A stretch of DNA of 64,000 nucleotides from an uncultured Alphaproteobacteria bacterium (GCA_902826095.1 CADEDN010000008.1:62001-126000), one strand, 5' to 3'. Shown: positions 23,229-33,082, counted from the stretch's first letter. The notes: a model not told the origin generated them from the letters alone. Numbers and translations are program-made.

Positions 23229-24740
23229 ATGAGTTTCGGCGACTTCATCAAGGTGACGGCGTCGATCGCGGCGCTTGTCGCGGCGGCGCCAAGCATGGCG
23301 GCGCAGGACCCAGCGAGCAAAGCTGATTTTGAAGAGACTATCAATCTTCAATCAGACAATGGCCCGGCAATGGAAGATGTTTCCATCGCGGCCGGCAAAT
23401 CAGCGGTGCTCCGGTTCGACATGCCGATTGTCGATGTGCTGGTCGGCGATCCGGAAACCGCCGACATCATCCCGCTCACTGACCGCAGCATCTATGTGAT
23501 CGGCAAGAAAGTCGGTGGAACCAGCCTCACGCTGTTTTCGAACAACAAGAAGCTCGTCGGCATTGTCGATCTAAATGTCTCTCATGACCTCATAGGTCTC
23601 AAGAAGCGTCTTCACGACATGATGCCGCATGAGAAAATTGACGTACGAGCGGACGGGTCGTCGATCATCCTCGGCGGCAGCGTTTCGGATGGAACTGTCG
23701 TTGCGAACGCCGCGCTGATCGCCCAGAATTTCGCGAAAGACGGCCAGGTCGTCAATCTCGCAACAGTCACGAAATCTCAGCAGGTAATGCTGGCGGTCCG
23801 ATTCGCCGAAGTGAAACGATCGGCGCTCAAGGATGTGGGCATTTCGACAGATATTTTCTTCAATAATGGCAATAAGGTCGGAGCGTTCCAGACAGGTCGG
23901 CAAATATTTGAAAACTACTTGCCGCCGGCGTCGACGCCAAACGGTCCGATCAAAGACTTTATATCCGATCCGGCGAAATTCGGGGCCGCTTTCGGCAAGT
24001 TTTCGATTGGCGAAGTCAGCTTCGACCTTCTGCTCGACGCGCTTGAAAAGAAGGGCATCATCGCCGTCCTCGCCGAACCCAACCTCATCGCGGTTTCCGG
24101 GGAGACCGCAAGCTTCCTCGCGGGCGGCGAATTTCCGGTGCCGGTCGCGGTCGACAACGCGACCTCCGGACGGACGACTGTGACAATCCAGTTCAAAGAG
24201 TTTGGCGTGCGTCTCGCCTTTACGCCGACGGTCGTCGGCGACGCTATCAATCTTGTCGTTGAGCCGGAGGTAAGCGAACTCGACCGGCAAAATGGGATTA
24301 TCCTCGACGATTTTGTCATTCCAGGCCTGACCACACGTCGTGCAAGAACGACGGTCGATCTGAAGAACGGCCAGAGCTTCTCGATCGCCGGCATGTTGCA
24401 GCGGAAGTTCATCGACGACATCGATCAGATGCCTGGCATCGGCGACGTGCCGGTTCTTGGCGCGCTGGCGCGCAGCGCTTCCTATCGGCGCGAGGACACT
24501 GAACTCGCAATCGTTATCACCGCCTATCTCGTCGAGCCGTCAAACTTGAGCGAACTGTCGACGCCCATGGACCATTTCGTCATGCCGCATGAACTCGAAT
24601 TTTTCCTGCTCGGAAAGACTGAGGGCGCAAAGTGGCTTCATGGAAGTCGAGACGTCAAACGCGCTTCGGATAGCGCTGTCGCCGTAGCCGATTCCGATGG
24701 CCCCGGCGTCGACGGACCTGTCGGATTTGTTGTGAAATAG
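23229..24740 (+). CDS. cpaC: Secretin CpaC (RcpA), outer-membrane channel of the Tad pilus
   Basis: A 503-residue secretin. A signal peptide (start MSFGDFIKVTASIAALVAAA) leads into the pilus N-domain (DMPIVDVLVGDPETADIIPL, IYVIGKKVGGTSLTLF), a BON-like segment, and the secretin domain from about residue 200 (VMLAVRFAEVKRSALKDVGI, ALEKKGIIAVLAEPNLIAVS, FAGGEFPVP-like LAGGEFPVPV, TVDLKNGQSFSIAGMLQ, PGIGDVPVLGAL). It forms the ring through which the pilus leaves. The start at 23229 has GGGAG seven bases upstream; ATG 23208 is the alternative and would lengthen the signal by seven residues. Confidence 0.94.
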   Translation: MSFGDFIKVTASIAALVAAAPSMAAQDPASKADFEETINLQSDNGPAMEDVSIAAGKSAVLRFDMPIVDVLVGDPETADIIPLTDRSIYVIGKKVGGTSLTLFSNNKKLVGIVDLNVSHDLIGLKKRLHDMMPHEKIDVRADGSSIILGGSVSDGTVVANAALIAQNFAKDGQVVNLATVTKSQQVMLAVRFAEVKRSALKDVGISTDIFFNNGNKVGAFQTGRQIFENYLPPASTPNGPIKDFISDPAKFGAAFGKFSIGEVSFDLLLDALEKKGIIAVLAEPNLIAVSGETASFLAGGEFPVPVAVDNATSGRTTVTIQFKEFGVRLAFTPTVVGDAINLVVEPEVSELDRQNGIILDDFVIPGLTTRRARTTVDLKNGQSFSIAGMLQRKFIDDIDQMPGIGDVPVLGALARSASYRREDTELAIVITAYLVEPSNLSELSTPMDHFVMPHELEFFLLGKTEGAKWLHGSRDVKRASDSAVAVADSDGPGVDGPVGFVVK

Positions 24741-24749
24741 GAGATTGCC

Positions 24750-25013
24750 GTGAACAAAATTCTCATTCTCGCTGTGGTCTCGCTTTCAACCGGTTGCGCG
24801 TCGCATCAAGGTCCGATCAGCGAAGCCTACGGGACGGCGTTCGTCGCGAACAACAACGCCATGATTGTCGATGCGAGGCCCGCCGAAGGTGCGCCGAAGG
24901 GCGATGGGGCCGTCATTGCGGCGGCAATCCAGCGATATCGGACTGACAAAGTTAAGGAACCGAACGCCGGGCAATTCAAGCCAGGCGATGAAACTTCGGG
25001 CAATGGCAAATAG
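24750..25013 (+). CDS. Small lipoprotein of the tad locus
   Basis: An 87-residue lipoprotein (MNKILILAVVSLSTGC, lipobox STGC). It lies where cpaD stands in Caulobacter but is far shorter and does not look like CpaD. The mature part (EAYGTAFVANNNAMIVDARP, then IQRYRTDKVKEP) recalls small lipoproteins that I remember from other proteobacterial tad clusters; this is memory, not a search. It may act as a secretin pilotin or partner. It is nine bases after cpaC and preceded by AGGAG. Confidence 0.7.
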   Translation: MNKILILAVVSLSTGCASHQGPISEAYGTAFVANNNAMIVDARPAEGAPKGDGAVIAAAIQRYRTDKVKEPNAGQFKPGDETSGNGK

Positions 25014-25052
25014 GAAGATCTCTTGAATGCTGCTGACGATGGGGAGGCAGGC

Positions 25053-26480
25053 ATGCGATTTTGGAGAAATGAAGACGGCGCGGCGCTGATCTATGTGAGC
25101 GCCGTCATGCTTGCGCTGATCGGGCTCACCGGGCTTGCGCTCGACAGCGGCCGCCTCTTCTCGCTGCGCCACGAAGTGCAAAGCGCCGCCGACGCCGCAG
25201 CGCTCGCCGGCGCCTGGCAACTCGATGGGACGATCGGCGGTTCGCAAAAAGCCGACATCGCCGCGCGGACGGCGCCGGTCGTGACGAACAATCAGAAGAT
25301 GGGCAATTCGCCGGGCGCGGTGACGGTCGCCGCGACGGCGTTTTTCGGCGCAATACCCGCGAGCGATGACGCGCCGCTGACGGTCGCGCCGCCGCCCTAT
25401 GATTTTATCCGGGTGACGACGACGGGAGTCGCACAAAACACGCTACTCATGCGCGCGATGGGCGCTGCGCCGACGGTGACGCTGTCGGCGACGGCGGTTG
25501 CCCGCAAGGGCCAGGCGATCTGTCAGGTGACGCCGCTTTTCATGTGCCTCCCAGGCGGCGCGACTTTCGATCCGACAGCCTGGATCGGTCATCAGGTGCT
25601 GATGAAGGCCGGGCAGGGCGCGAGCTGGACGAACGGCAATTGGGGCCTCCTCGATACGCCCGGCGGATCGCAAAGTTCCGGCGCGCTTGCAAGCATGATC
25701 GCCGGCGTCAACGGCCTGCCGCAATGCATCGGCACCGGCGTCGACACCAAACCCGGCAACGTCGCGTCGATCTCGCCGGCGTTCAATGTTCGCTTGGACA
25801 TGTATGAAAATTTACCCGGCAATGTGACCTACCAGACGACTCCGGGTTATCCGCCAGCGGAGAATGTCACCAAGGGCCGAGTACGGACGAACGCAAACTG
25901 CAACAATTACAATTTAACGCCGACGCAGACGGAATTGCCGCGCGACGCCGACATCATCAGCACCGGCGGCGCCACCAGGTTTGGAAACGGCCAATGGGAT
26001 TGCCTAGGCTACTGGGGTCGCGCGCATCCCGGCGACACCGCTAATATGCCGACCGGCTGCACTTCGACCGGCGGGATCACGCGTTACGAGATGTATTATC
26101 ATGAAGTCACCCACCTCGCGGACAAGGCGCTGATTCCGGATTTGACCGCCACAGGCGGAGAGGACGGCGATTCGAGCGGACAATCGCCGATCTGTTACAC
26201 TGGAGGCACGATTCCACCGACGCCGACGGCGCCGTCGCAGCGCGTCAACGACCGCCGCATCTTCACGGTCGCCGGCATCGACTGCTCGACGATTGCGATC
26301 AACGGCAACACGCCCAACGTTCCGGTTTTGCATTACCTTTCGATGTTCATCACCGAGCCGGCCGGCACACAAGGGCAAACCAACGGCGACGTCTACATGG
26401 AAATCGTCGGCTACGACACGGCCGGCGGCGGCGGGCTCGTGCCTATCCAGCTCCGCGAATGGGTGGAACTCGTCCGGTGA
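25053..26480 (+). CDS. tadG: TadG-like pilus protein (Tad domain)
   Basis: A 475-residue protein with a pseudopilin-like N-terminus (MRFWRNEDG, then AALIYVSAVMLALIGLTGLA) and the TadG signature ALDSGRLFSLRHEVQSAADA AALAGA. The long C-terminal part is extracytoplasmic, rich in Thr, Asn, Gly and cysteine (IDCSTIAING, SPICYTGG). Unlike the two TadE-like proteins it lacks Glu at +5 after the glycine, so processing by CpaA is uncertain. The ATG at 25053 has GGGAGG five bases ahead. Its stop overlaps the next start (GTGA). Confidence 0.85.
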   Translation: MRFWRNEDGAALIYVSAVMLALIGLTGLALDSGRLFSLRHEVQSAADAAALAGAWQLDGTIGGSQKADIAARTAPVVTNNQKMGNSPGAVTVAATAFFGAIPASDDAPLTVAPPPYDFIRVTTTGVAQNTLLMRAMGAAPTVTLSATAVARKGQAICQVTPLFMCLPGGATFDPTAWIGHQVLMKAGQGASWTNGNWGLLDTPGGSQSSGALASMIAGVNGLPQCIGTGVDTKPGNVASISPAFNVRLDMYENLPGNVTYQTTPGYPPAENVTKGRVRTNANCNNYNLTPTQTELPRDADIISTGGATRFGNGQWDCLGYWGRAHPGDTANMPTGCTSTGGITRYEMYYHEVTHLADKALIPDLTATGGEDGDSSGQSPICYTGGTIPPTPTAPSQRVNDRRIFTVAGIDCSTIAINGNTPNVPVLHYLSMFITEPAGTQGQTNGDVYMEIVGYDTAGGGGLVPIQLREWVELVR

Positions 26481-26992
26481 AACGCATTTGCGGCATTCGC
26501 AGTTTCAGGAGGGATCAACGCGGCGCGGCGCTTGTCGAATTCGTGCTGGTCGCGCCGCTGCTCGTGTTGCTCGCCGCCGGTCTCGCCGAGTGCGGGCTGA
26601 TGCTGCATCAGCAGCAGATCATCACCAAGAGCGTCCGCGACGCCGCGCGCTACGCCGCGCGCACGCCCTATGTCTTCAAGACCTGCCCGCTGAACGGGCA
26701 GCCTGAATGGGCGCAAATGGTGATCGACACCAAGGAAGTCGCGTTGCGGGGCAGCGTCAATGCGTCGGCGCCGTTGCTGATCCCGACATGGAACAACGCG
26801 TCGATGGTGACGGTCGCCGACACTTGCGTCGCGCCGGGGACGCTGGTGAGCCCGGCGCCCGGCAGCAACATCCCCGTGATCACGGTGACCGCCTCGGCGC
26901 CCTATGCGGGGGCGACCGGTTTTTTCGGATTTCTCGGGCTGACGACGTTCAATCTGACAGCGGCGCACACGCAAATGTGGACGGGGTTATGA
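26477..26992 (+). CDS. tadE: TadE-like pseudopilin
   Basis: A 171-residue minor pseudopilin. After the leader VKRICGIRSFRRDQRG comes AALVEFVLVAPLLVLLAAGL with Glu at +5 (the TadE_like pattern), then QQIITKSVRDAARYAAR. The C-terminal domain contains two cysteine pairs (KTCPLNGQ, ADTCVAPG). TadE and TadF are processed by the same peptidase as Flp and are needed for pilus formation. GTG start overlaps the tadG stop, and its own stop overlaps the next ATG, giving tight coupling. Confidence 0.88.
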   Translation: MKRICGIRSFRRDQRGAALVEFVLVAPLLVLLAAGLAECGLMLHQQQIITKSVRDAARYAARTPYVFKTCPLNGQPEWAQMVIDTKEVALRGSVNASAPLLIPTWNNASMVTVADTCVAPGTLVSPAPGSNIPVITVTASAPYAGATGFFGFLGLTTFNLTAAHTQMWTGL

Positions 26993-27564
26993 AAATCCGC
27001 GTCCGCAGATCCTTCGCGCGAGACGAACGCGGCGCGACATTGGTTGAATTCACCTTGATCGCGCCGCTGCTATTCGCGCTGACCTTTGGCATCGCCGATT
27101 TCGCCTCGGTGTTCTATCAATATCAGGCGCTGAATTCCGCGACGGCGCTCGCCGCGCGCATGGCCGCGACGCGCGGCCCGGTCATCACAGGGATTCCCGA
27201 TTGCGGCGTCGGCACGGCGGGAACGCCTGGCGCCTATTGCAGCGCGGTCACGGGGTCGAAGACCTGGACGCCGGTCACTTGTTCGGGCGCCGCGCTCGGC
27301 GGCAACTGCAACACGGTTCTGATGAACCGCATCCTCACTGAAACGCGGCTCGTCTATCCGCCGATGACGCTCGCTAATCTGAACGTCACTTTCGGGCCGT
27401 CGGGCCTTGGTTTCGCCGGTCTCGGCAAGCCGGTGCCGACCGTCACCGTCACGATCACCGGCGTCAACGCCCGTTTCATCGTGTTGGGCGCCTTCGGCCT
27501 CAATGCGATTACGCTTCCTCCCTTTACGACGACCCTGCCAGCGGAAGATTTGAGCGGCACATGA
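26989..27564 (+). CDS. TadE/TadF-like pseudopilin
   Basis: A 191-residue second minor pseudopilin: leader MKIRVRRSFARDERG, then ATLVEFTLIAPLLFALTFGI with Glu at +5, followed by FASVFYQYQALNSATALAAR. The C-terminal domain has three cysteines in IPDCGVGTAG, AYCSAVTG and VTCSGAALGGNC. It is in the position of tadF; sequence alone does not separate TadE from TadF. ATGA overlaps link it to the genes on both sides. Confidence 0.86.
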   Translation: MKIRVRRSFARDERGATLVEFTLIAPLLFALTFGIADFASVFYQYQALNSATALAARMAATRGPVITGIPDCGVGTAGTPGAYCSAVTGSKTWTPVTCSGAALGGNCNTVLMNRILTETRLVYPPMTLANLNVTFGPSGLGFAGLGKPVPTVTVTITGVNARFIVLGAFGLNAITLPPFTTTLPAEDLSGT

Positions 27565-28814
27565 TCAAAACGCAAAATCATATGAAGTCGCTCGTCGCGG
27601 TTCTGCGAACGCCGGCGACAGCTGGCGAAGTCGAGGCCTATTGCGCCGCGACGCCGGACATCGTCGCCGACATCAAGATCGTCGACGCCGCGATCGCCGA
27701 CGCGCCTTCGATCGTCAATGGCGGCGCCGACATCGTCCTCATCGAGGCCGGGAAGGCCGGCGCCGGCGACATCGAGGCGCTTGAGCATCTATGCGCCTAT
27801 GTGACGCGCGGCGGCTCGTTCATCGTGATCATGGAAGATCCGTCGGCGGATGTCGTCCGCCGGCTGTTCCGGGCGGGCGTCACGGACGTGCTGCCGACGC
27901 CGGTCATGCCGGTCGAACTCGTCGCGGCGCTGAACACCGCGCGCGGGCGCCAGGCCGAGATCCGCGCCGTCACGCCGTCCCTCGTGAAGGGCAAAATCAT
28001 CACCGTCCTCAAGACCGCCGGCGGTGTCGGCGCGACGACGGTCGCCGCCAATCTCGCGGGCGCCTTCGCGACGCTGCAGACAGGACGCGTCGCGCTGGTC
28101 GACCTTGACGTGCAGTTTGGGCAGGTGACGACGGCGCTCGACATCCGTCCGCGCATGACCGTGCTCGACGCCGTGCGCGCCGGGGCGCGGCTTGACCCGA
28201 CTTTGCTCGCCTCGACCATGCAGGCGCATTCAAGCGGCGTACTTGTCCTCGGCGCGCCGAATGAAATCACGCCGCTTGAGGCGATCGGCGAGAAATTCAT
28301 CGAGCGACTGTTCGACTGCCTGCGCAGCATCGCCGCGGTCTCGATCGTCGAAGCGCCAGCCGCGTGGATGCAATGGATCGGCGAAGCGCTCGATCGCTCC
28401 GACCTTGTCGTACCGGTCGCCGAAGCCAATGTCAAAAGCGCGGCGGGCGCCGCGCGCATCGCACAGAGCTTTGTCGATTTCGGACTGGCGAAGAAGAGCG
28501 TCTACGTGCTTATCAACAAATACGAAAAGACAATCGAGAACAACGAGCGTGCGAAGAAGATCGCCGAGATCTTCCGCGTGAAGCCGGGCGGCGCCGTGCG
28601 CCTCGACGCCAAGGCCGCCGCCGAGGCCTCGGACCGCGGCTTGTTGTTCGCCGACGCCGCGCCGAAATCCGCCGCGACGAAGGATATCGAGACAAACGCG
28701 CGCAGCATCGCGCAGGCGCTCGGCCTCGAGCTTGCAAGTCAGCCGGCGTCGGTTCCGCCGCCGCTAGAGCGGCTGCTCGGCGGCCGGTTCGGATTAAAGG
28801 GACGCACGCAATGA
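27561..28814 (+). CDS. cpaE: Pilus assembly protein CpaE (TadZ)
   Basis: A 417-residue cytoplasmic protein: a receiver-like N-terminal domain (residues 1-130, with DIVLIEAG and LFRAGVTDVLPTPVMPVEL) followed by a MinD/ParA-type ATPase domain. The P-loop is atypical, KTAGGVGATTVAANLAGAF, lacking the usual signature lysine before the threonines as in other TadZ proteins. VALVDLDVQFGQVTTALDI is the switch region. CpaE localises the Tad machine to a cell pole in Caulobacter. ATGA overlap on both sides. Confidence 0.92.
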   Translation: MIKTQNHMKSLVAVLRTPATAGEVEAYCAATPDIVADIKIVDAAIADAPSIVNGGADIVLIEAGKAGAGDIEALEHLCAYVTRGGSFIVIMEDPSADVVRRLFRAGVTDVLPTPVMPVELVAALNTARGRQAEIRAVTPSLVKGKIITVLKTAGGVGATTVAANLAGAFATLQTGRVALVDLDVQFGQVTTALDIRPRMTVLDAVRAGARLDPTLLASTMQAHSSGVLVLGAPNEITPLEAIGEKFIERLFDCLRSIAAVSIVEAPAAWMQWIGEALDRSDLVVPVAEANVKSAAGAARIAQSFVDFGLAKKSVYVLINKYEKTIENNERAKKIAEIFRVKPGGAVRLDAKAAAEASDRGLLFADAAPKSAATKDIETNARSIAQALGLELASQPASVPPPLERLLGGRFGLKGRTQ

Positions 28815-30226
28815 ACTTCCGGTTTGCCGATCTGAAGTCCAAACGTCAGAGCGAAATGCCTGTCGCCGCGCCGCAGTCCCGAATTGAGCCGACGATTGGA
28901 ACGCCGGCGCCGGCGTCGCCGCCGTCGTACCAGAACGGCCACCAGGAAGGCGCGCAGGACTATCTCGATCTGAAGGTCCGCCTGCATCAGCGGCTGATCG
29001 AGGAAATCAATCTTAGCGTGCTCGACCGCGTCGACCGCGCCGACCTGAAAATGGAAATCAGCGGCGCCATCGGACGGTTGCTGGCCGATGAGGACAAGCC
29101 GCTCAACACCCACGAACGGGAACGGATCACCGACGAACTCGTCGACGAACTGATGGGCTTCGGGCCGCTTGAACCTCTGCTTGCCGACGACACGATCGCC
29201 GATATTCTCGTCAACACGCCGCATATGGTTTATGTCGAGCGTCGCGGCGTCATTGAAGAAACCAATGTCAAGTTCAAGGACGACGCGCATCTCCTGCGAA
29301 TCATCGATCGCATCGTCGTCAAAGTCGGGCGGCGGGTCGATGAAGGAACGCCGCTGGTCGACGCTCGTCTGCCCGACGGCAGCCGCGTCAATGCCGTCAT
29401 TCCTCCGGTCGCTCTTGACGGGCCGCTGCTCTCGATCCGGAAATTCTCGCGCATTCCCTATGATCTCGACCGGCTCGTCGAAGTCGGGTCGATGACTAAA
29501 TCATGCGCGGACGTCCTGAAGGGCGTCGTCAAGTGCCGTCTCAATTTGCTCATCTCGGGCGGCACCGGCACCGGCAAAACGACGCTGCTGAACGCCGTCT
29601 CGCGCTATATCGGCGACAAAGAGCGCATCGTCACCATCGAGGATGCAGCGGAATTGCAATTGCAGCAGCGCCACGTCTGCCGCATGGAGACGCGACCGAC
29701 CAACATCGAGGGACGGGGCGAAATTACGCAGCGCGACCTTGTCAAGAACGCGCTCCGCATGCGGCCGGATCGGATCATCGTCGGCGAGGTCAGGGGCGGT
29801 GAGGCCTTCGACATGATGCAGGCGATGAACACCGGCCATGACGGTTCGATCACGACCGTCCACGCCAATACGCCGCGAGACGCGCTTTCGCGCCTTGAGC
29901 AGATGGTGTCGATGGCCAACCTCGACATCCCGACGCGCGCCATCCGCAACCAGATCGCGTCGGCGCTCGACGTCGTCGTCCAGATCAAACGTTTCGCCGA
30001 CGGCGTGCGCCGCGTCGTATCGGTGCAGGAAATCACCGGCATGGAAGGCGAGGTCGTCACCATGCAGGAGATTTTCCGCTTCAAGCAGGAACATATCGAC
30101 AATGACGGCAAGGTCATCGGCCGCTTTGAAGCGACTGGCGTCCGGCCGCATTTCTACGAAACCTTCCTTGCAAACGGGCTTGACGCGCCGGAACTCTTCG
30201 CTGCTGCGCAGGGAGGACGGTCGTGA
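28811..30226 (+). CDS. cpaF: Tad pilus ATPase CpaF (TadA)
   Basis: A 471-residue secretion ATPase that powers pilus extension and retraction. The Walker A motif [13 protein letters not shown] is at about residues 250-262, the Asp box is in [14 protein letters not shown], Walker B in [18 protein letters not shown], and the His box in [18 protein letters not shown]. The N-terminal region ([35 protein letters not shown]) is the standard TadA domain. The first 45 residues are proline-rich and disordered. ATGA overlap with cpaE, GTGA overlap with tadB. Confidence 0.95.
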   Translation: MNFRFADLKSKRQSEMPVAAPQSRIEPTIGTPAPASPPSYQNGHQEGAQDYLDLKVRLHQRLIEEINLSVLDRVDRADLKMEISGAIGRLLADEDKPLNTHERERITDELVDELMGFGPLEPLLADDTIADILVNTPHMVYVERRGVIEETNVKFKDDAHLLRIIDRIVVKVGRRVDEGTPLVDARLPDGSRVNAVIPPVALDGPLLSIRKFSRIPYDLDRLVEVGSMTKSCADVLKGVVKCRLNLLISGGTGTGKTTLLNAVSRYIGDKERIVTIEDAAELQLQQRHVCRMETRPTNIEGRGEITQRDLVKNALRMRPDRIIVGEVRGGEAFDMMQAMNTGHDGSITTVHANTPRDALSRLEQMVSMANLDIPTRAIRNQIASALDVVVQIKRFADGVRRVVSVQEITGMEGEVVTMQEIFRFKQEHIDNDGKVIGRFEATGVRPHFYETFLANGLDAPELFAAAQGGRS

Positions 30227-31191
30227 ATCTGACGGCGGTCCAGATCGTCCAGGCGATCGCTTTCATCGCGGTCATTCTCGCCGTCGAAGGGATATTCCTT
30301 CTCTTTCGCAGCACGGGTCGTCGCGCAAAGGCGGTGAATCGGCGCATGGGGATCGCGGCGGCCCGCAATGAGCGCGTTCTCAATCCGGAGCTGTTCCGAA
30401 AACAGGTTGAGGGCGGCGCGTTTTCGTCGCTGCTGAGCGGCGCACTGCCGGGATTCAATCGTCTTGTCTGGCGCTCCGCCGTCTCGCTGACGCCCGCGCA
30501 ATACTTCGCGATGATGAGCGCGATCGCGGCGGTTGTCGCATTGCTCGCCGTTTCGGCGTTTCGTGCGCCGATGCTGAGCGTCGCGACATTTGCCGGCGTG
30601 TTTGGTTTTTGGGCGCCGTATTTGGCGCTGAAAATCCTCGCCGGCCAGCGGGAGAAGAAATTCGGCGAGCAATTGCCGACGTCGATCGACATCATGGTGC
30701 GCGGCCTGCAGGCGGGCCATCCTGTTCCGGTCGCGATCGAAATGGTCGCGCGCGAAATCGAGGATCCGATCGGCTCGGAGTTCGGCCATGCGCTTGATGA
30801 AATGAATTACGGGCTGGAGCGCGGCGTCGCCTTGAGGAACATTTCGACGCGTTTTGCAAGCCCGGAATTTCGTTTCCTTGTGTCGTCGATCGAAATGCAA
30901 AAGGAGACCGGCGGCAATCTCGCAGAGATTCTCAGCAATCTTTCCAAGGTCATCCGCGAGCGCTCAACGATGCGCAAGAAAATTTCCGCGATGTCTGCGG
31001 AGGGGCGAATGACTTGCTTTATTGTCGGCGGGCTTCCCTTCGCGCTGGTGCTGGCGATCAGCGCGTTGAATCCCGCGTTTTTTACGGACGTCATCGGCGA
31101 CAAGCTTTTCTGGCCGATGATCGGCGCCGGCTTCGTCATGTGGGTTATCGGGATCATGTGGATATGGCGCATGGTCAATTTCAAATTCTGA
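30223..31191 (+). CDS. tadB: Tad inner-membrane platform protein TadB (CpaG)
   Basis: A 322-residue membrane protein with a T2SSF domain in the C-terminal half (LPTSIDIMVRGLQAGHPVPV, EFGHALDEMNYGLERGVALR, FLVSSIEMQKETGGNLAEIL, LSKVIRERSTMRKKISAMSA) between hydrophobic helices. TadB and TadC form the platform that couples CpaF to the pilin pool. The GTG start overlaps the cpaF stop. Twenty bases separate it from tadC. Confidence 0.93.
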   Translation: MNLTAVQIVQAIAFIAVILAVEGIFLLFRSTGRRAKAVNRRMGIAAARNERVLNPELFRKQVEGGAFSSLLSGALPGFNRLVWRSAVSLTPAQYFAMMSAIAAVVALLAVSAFRAPMLSVATFAGVFGFWAPYLALKILAGQREKKFGEQLPTSIDIMVRGLQAGHPVPVAIEMVAREIEDPIGSEFGHALDEMNYGLERGVALRNISTRFASPEFRFLVSSIEMQKETGGNLAEILSNLSKVIRERSTMRKKISAMSAEGRMTCFIVGGLPFALVLAISALNPAFFTDVIGDKLFWPMIGAGFVMWVIGIMWIWRMVNFKF

Positions 31192-31211
31192 CGCTTGGGA
31201 GCGGGCAGTCG

Positions 31212-32141
31212 ATGTTGGAAATTCTGATCCTCGGCGCGGTCTTTGCGGCTGTGGTCCTCGTTGTCTTCGGCATATTCGGCCTGTCGCGCCGCGATCCGGC
31301 GTTAAACCGCATGGCGGGCGCGGGCGCAGCCGCAGCCGCGACGGGCTCGATTTTCTACGAAAAGAAGAAATCGAAGATTCTCGATCTCCTGGAGCCCGTG
31401 CAAAGGCAGCTCGCGCAGAGCGACCAGAAACAGGTCGGCGTCGTCAAGGCGCGCCTCATCCAGGCGGGTTATTATCACCCGTCGAGCGTCGAGATCTACT
31501 ATACGACTCGCTTTGTCCTGGCGATCGCGCTCGCCGCTTTAGCGTCGCTGGCGATTATGTTCTTCCTGCCGCCGATGGGCTCGACGAACGCGCTGCTGCT
31601 TGTCCTCGGCGGCGCGACCATCGGGTACTATTTTCCGATGGCGGTTCTTCATTTCCGGATCAAGGGCCGGCAATTGGCGTTCAAGAACGGCATGCCAGAC
31701 GCGATGGACATGATACTCGTCGGCGTCGAGGCGGGCCTTTCGCTGCCGGCATCCATCAAGCATCTTTGCGAGGAATTCGCCGACGCGCACCCGATCATCG
31801 CCGAGCAGTTCCGGATTGTGATGCTGGAATTCCAGGCGGGCAAAAGCCGCCCGGACGCGCTCGCCTCGCTCGCCAAACGCATGGACGTGCAGGAAGCGCG
31901 GATTTTTTCAACGATGATCGCCCAGTCAGAGACGCTTGGCACGAGCCTCGCAACAACCTTGCGCGTGCTGGCGGACGACATGAGGCGGGACAGAATGCTC
32001 AAAGCGGAGCAACGCGCGGCGGAATTGCCGGTCAAGATGGCGATTCCGCTCGTGCTATGCATCTTCCCGGCGCTGTTTTCCGTCATCATGACGCCGCTGA
32101 TGATCCGCATCATCAGGACGCTGATCACGGTCGGCACATGA
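31212..32141 (+). CDS. tadC: Tad inner-membrane platform protein TadC (CpaH)
   Basis: A 309-residue membrane protein, partner of TadB. It has an N-terminal helix (ILILGAVFAAVVLVVFGIFG), a pair of central helices, and a T2SSF domain (MPDAMDMILVGVEAGLSLPA, FRIVMLEFQAGKSRPDALAS, SETLGTSLATTLRVLADDMR, AELPVKMAIPLVLCIFPALF). GGGAG precedes the ATG by ten bases. Its stop overlaps a possible tadD start at 32138. Confidence 0.93.
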   Translation: MLEILILGAVFAAVVLVVFGIFGLSRRDPALNRMAGAGAAAAATGSIFYEKKKSKILDLLEPVQRQLAQSDQKQVGVVKARLIQAGYYHPSSVEIYYTTRFVLAIALAALASLAIMFFLPPMGSTNALLLVLGGATIGYYFPMAVLHFRIKGRQLAFKNGMPDAMDMILVGVEAGLSLPASIKHLCEEFADAHPIIAEQFRIVMLEFQAGKSRPDALASLAKRMDVQEARIFSTMIAQSETLGTSLATTLRVLADDMRRDRMLKAEQRAAELPVKMAIPLVLCIFPALFSVIMTPLMIRIIRTLITVGT

Positions 32142-32155
32142 GGAGTAATTCGGCA

Positions 32156-33082
32156 ATGTCAATTGGCGCTGAAATTCTGGAGAATCTGATTTCGTCGCGC
32201 GCTGCGAGAACCGCCGCGGCGGCGATTCTTTGCGCGGCGGCCAACGGCTGCGCCTCCCTGAAACACATGACCAACGACTTCGAGGCGAAATGGGATGATC
32301 CCAAATCGATCCTCGCGGAAATGGACAAGACTGCTCCCGGGACGCGCGCGGCGGATTCCTCGGCGGACGCCATGGCGGCGTTTAACGCCAGCGATTGCGC
32401 GAAAAAGTTCGACCTCTTGAATACGGGCGGAGACAAGGAGACTCTGCCGGCGCGCCGACTCGCTGCGGGCGAGTGCCTGCTCGACGCCGGAAAGGACGCG
32501 GAGGCCGCCGGCTATTTCGCGCTCATTGTCGAAGAAGGACCGAATGCGGCTGCCTCGCAAGGCGCCGGCGTCGCGCTGGTGCGTCTTGGACGGCATGACG
32601 AGGCGGCAAACGCGCTTCAGGCCGCGATCGATCTTGACCCGGCGCTGTGGCGGGCCTGGAACGCATTCGGCGTCGCGCGCGATTATCAGGGTTTGAAAGA
32701 AGAAGCCTGGATCGCGTTTCGCAAGGCCGCCGAACTCAATCCCGGCGACGGCGCCGCGCTCAACAATCTCGGGGTTTCGCAATTGAAGGCCGGCCTCACC
32801 GCCGACGCGATCGCGTCGTTCAAACAGGCGCTCGAGCGCGACGGCGCGCGCGAGGCCGCCGAAGCCAATCTACGCCTCGCCTATGCGATGGACGGCGATT
32901 ATGGGAGCGCTGTGAAGGCGTTGCCGGATGATCGCCGCGCGATTGCGCTCAACAACGCCGGTGTCGCCGCCGCCTCGCGAGGCGACGCGGTCGAAGCCAG
33001 ACGCCTTTTCACCAAAGCGCTCGATGAGAGCCCGCATTTCTACGCAAAGGCCTACAACAACCTTTCCGTTTTGCTTGAATAG
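32156..33082 (+). CDS. tadD: TadD-like TPR lipoprotein
   Basis: A 308-residue protein with a lipoprotein-like signal (AILCAAANGC, lipobox ANGC) and about five tetratricopeptide repeats from residue 115 on (GRHDEAANALQAAIDLDPAL, NPGDGAALNNLGVSQLKAGL, GDAVEARRLFTKALDESPHF). TadD in other systems is an outer-membrane-linked TPR protein needed for pilus assembly. ATG 32156 has GAGGAG ten bases upstream; ATG 32138, overlapping the tadC stop, would add six residues. The gene is followed by cpaA after 14 bases. Confidence 0.87.
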   Translation: MSIGAEILENLISSRAARTAAAAILCAAANGCASLKHMTNDFEAKWDDPKSILAEMDKTAPGTRAADSSADAMAAFNASDCAKKFDLLNTGGDKETLPARRLAAGECLLDAGKDAEAAGYFALIVEEGPNAAASQGAGVALVRLGRHDEAANALQAAIDLDPALWRAWNAFGVARDYQGLKEEAWIAFRKAAELNPGDGAALNNLGVSQLKAGLTADAIASFKQALERDGAREAAEANLRLAYAMDGDYGSAVKALPDDRRAIALNNAGVAAASRGDAVEARRLFTKALDESPHFYAKAYNNLSVLLE

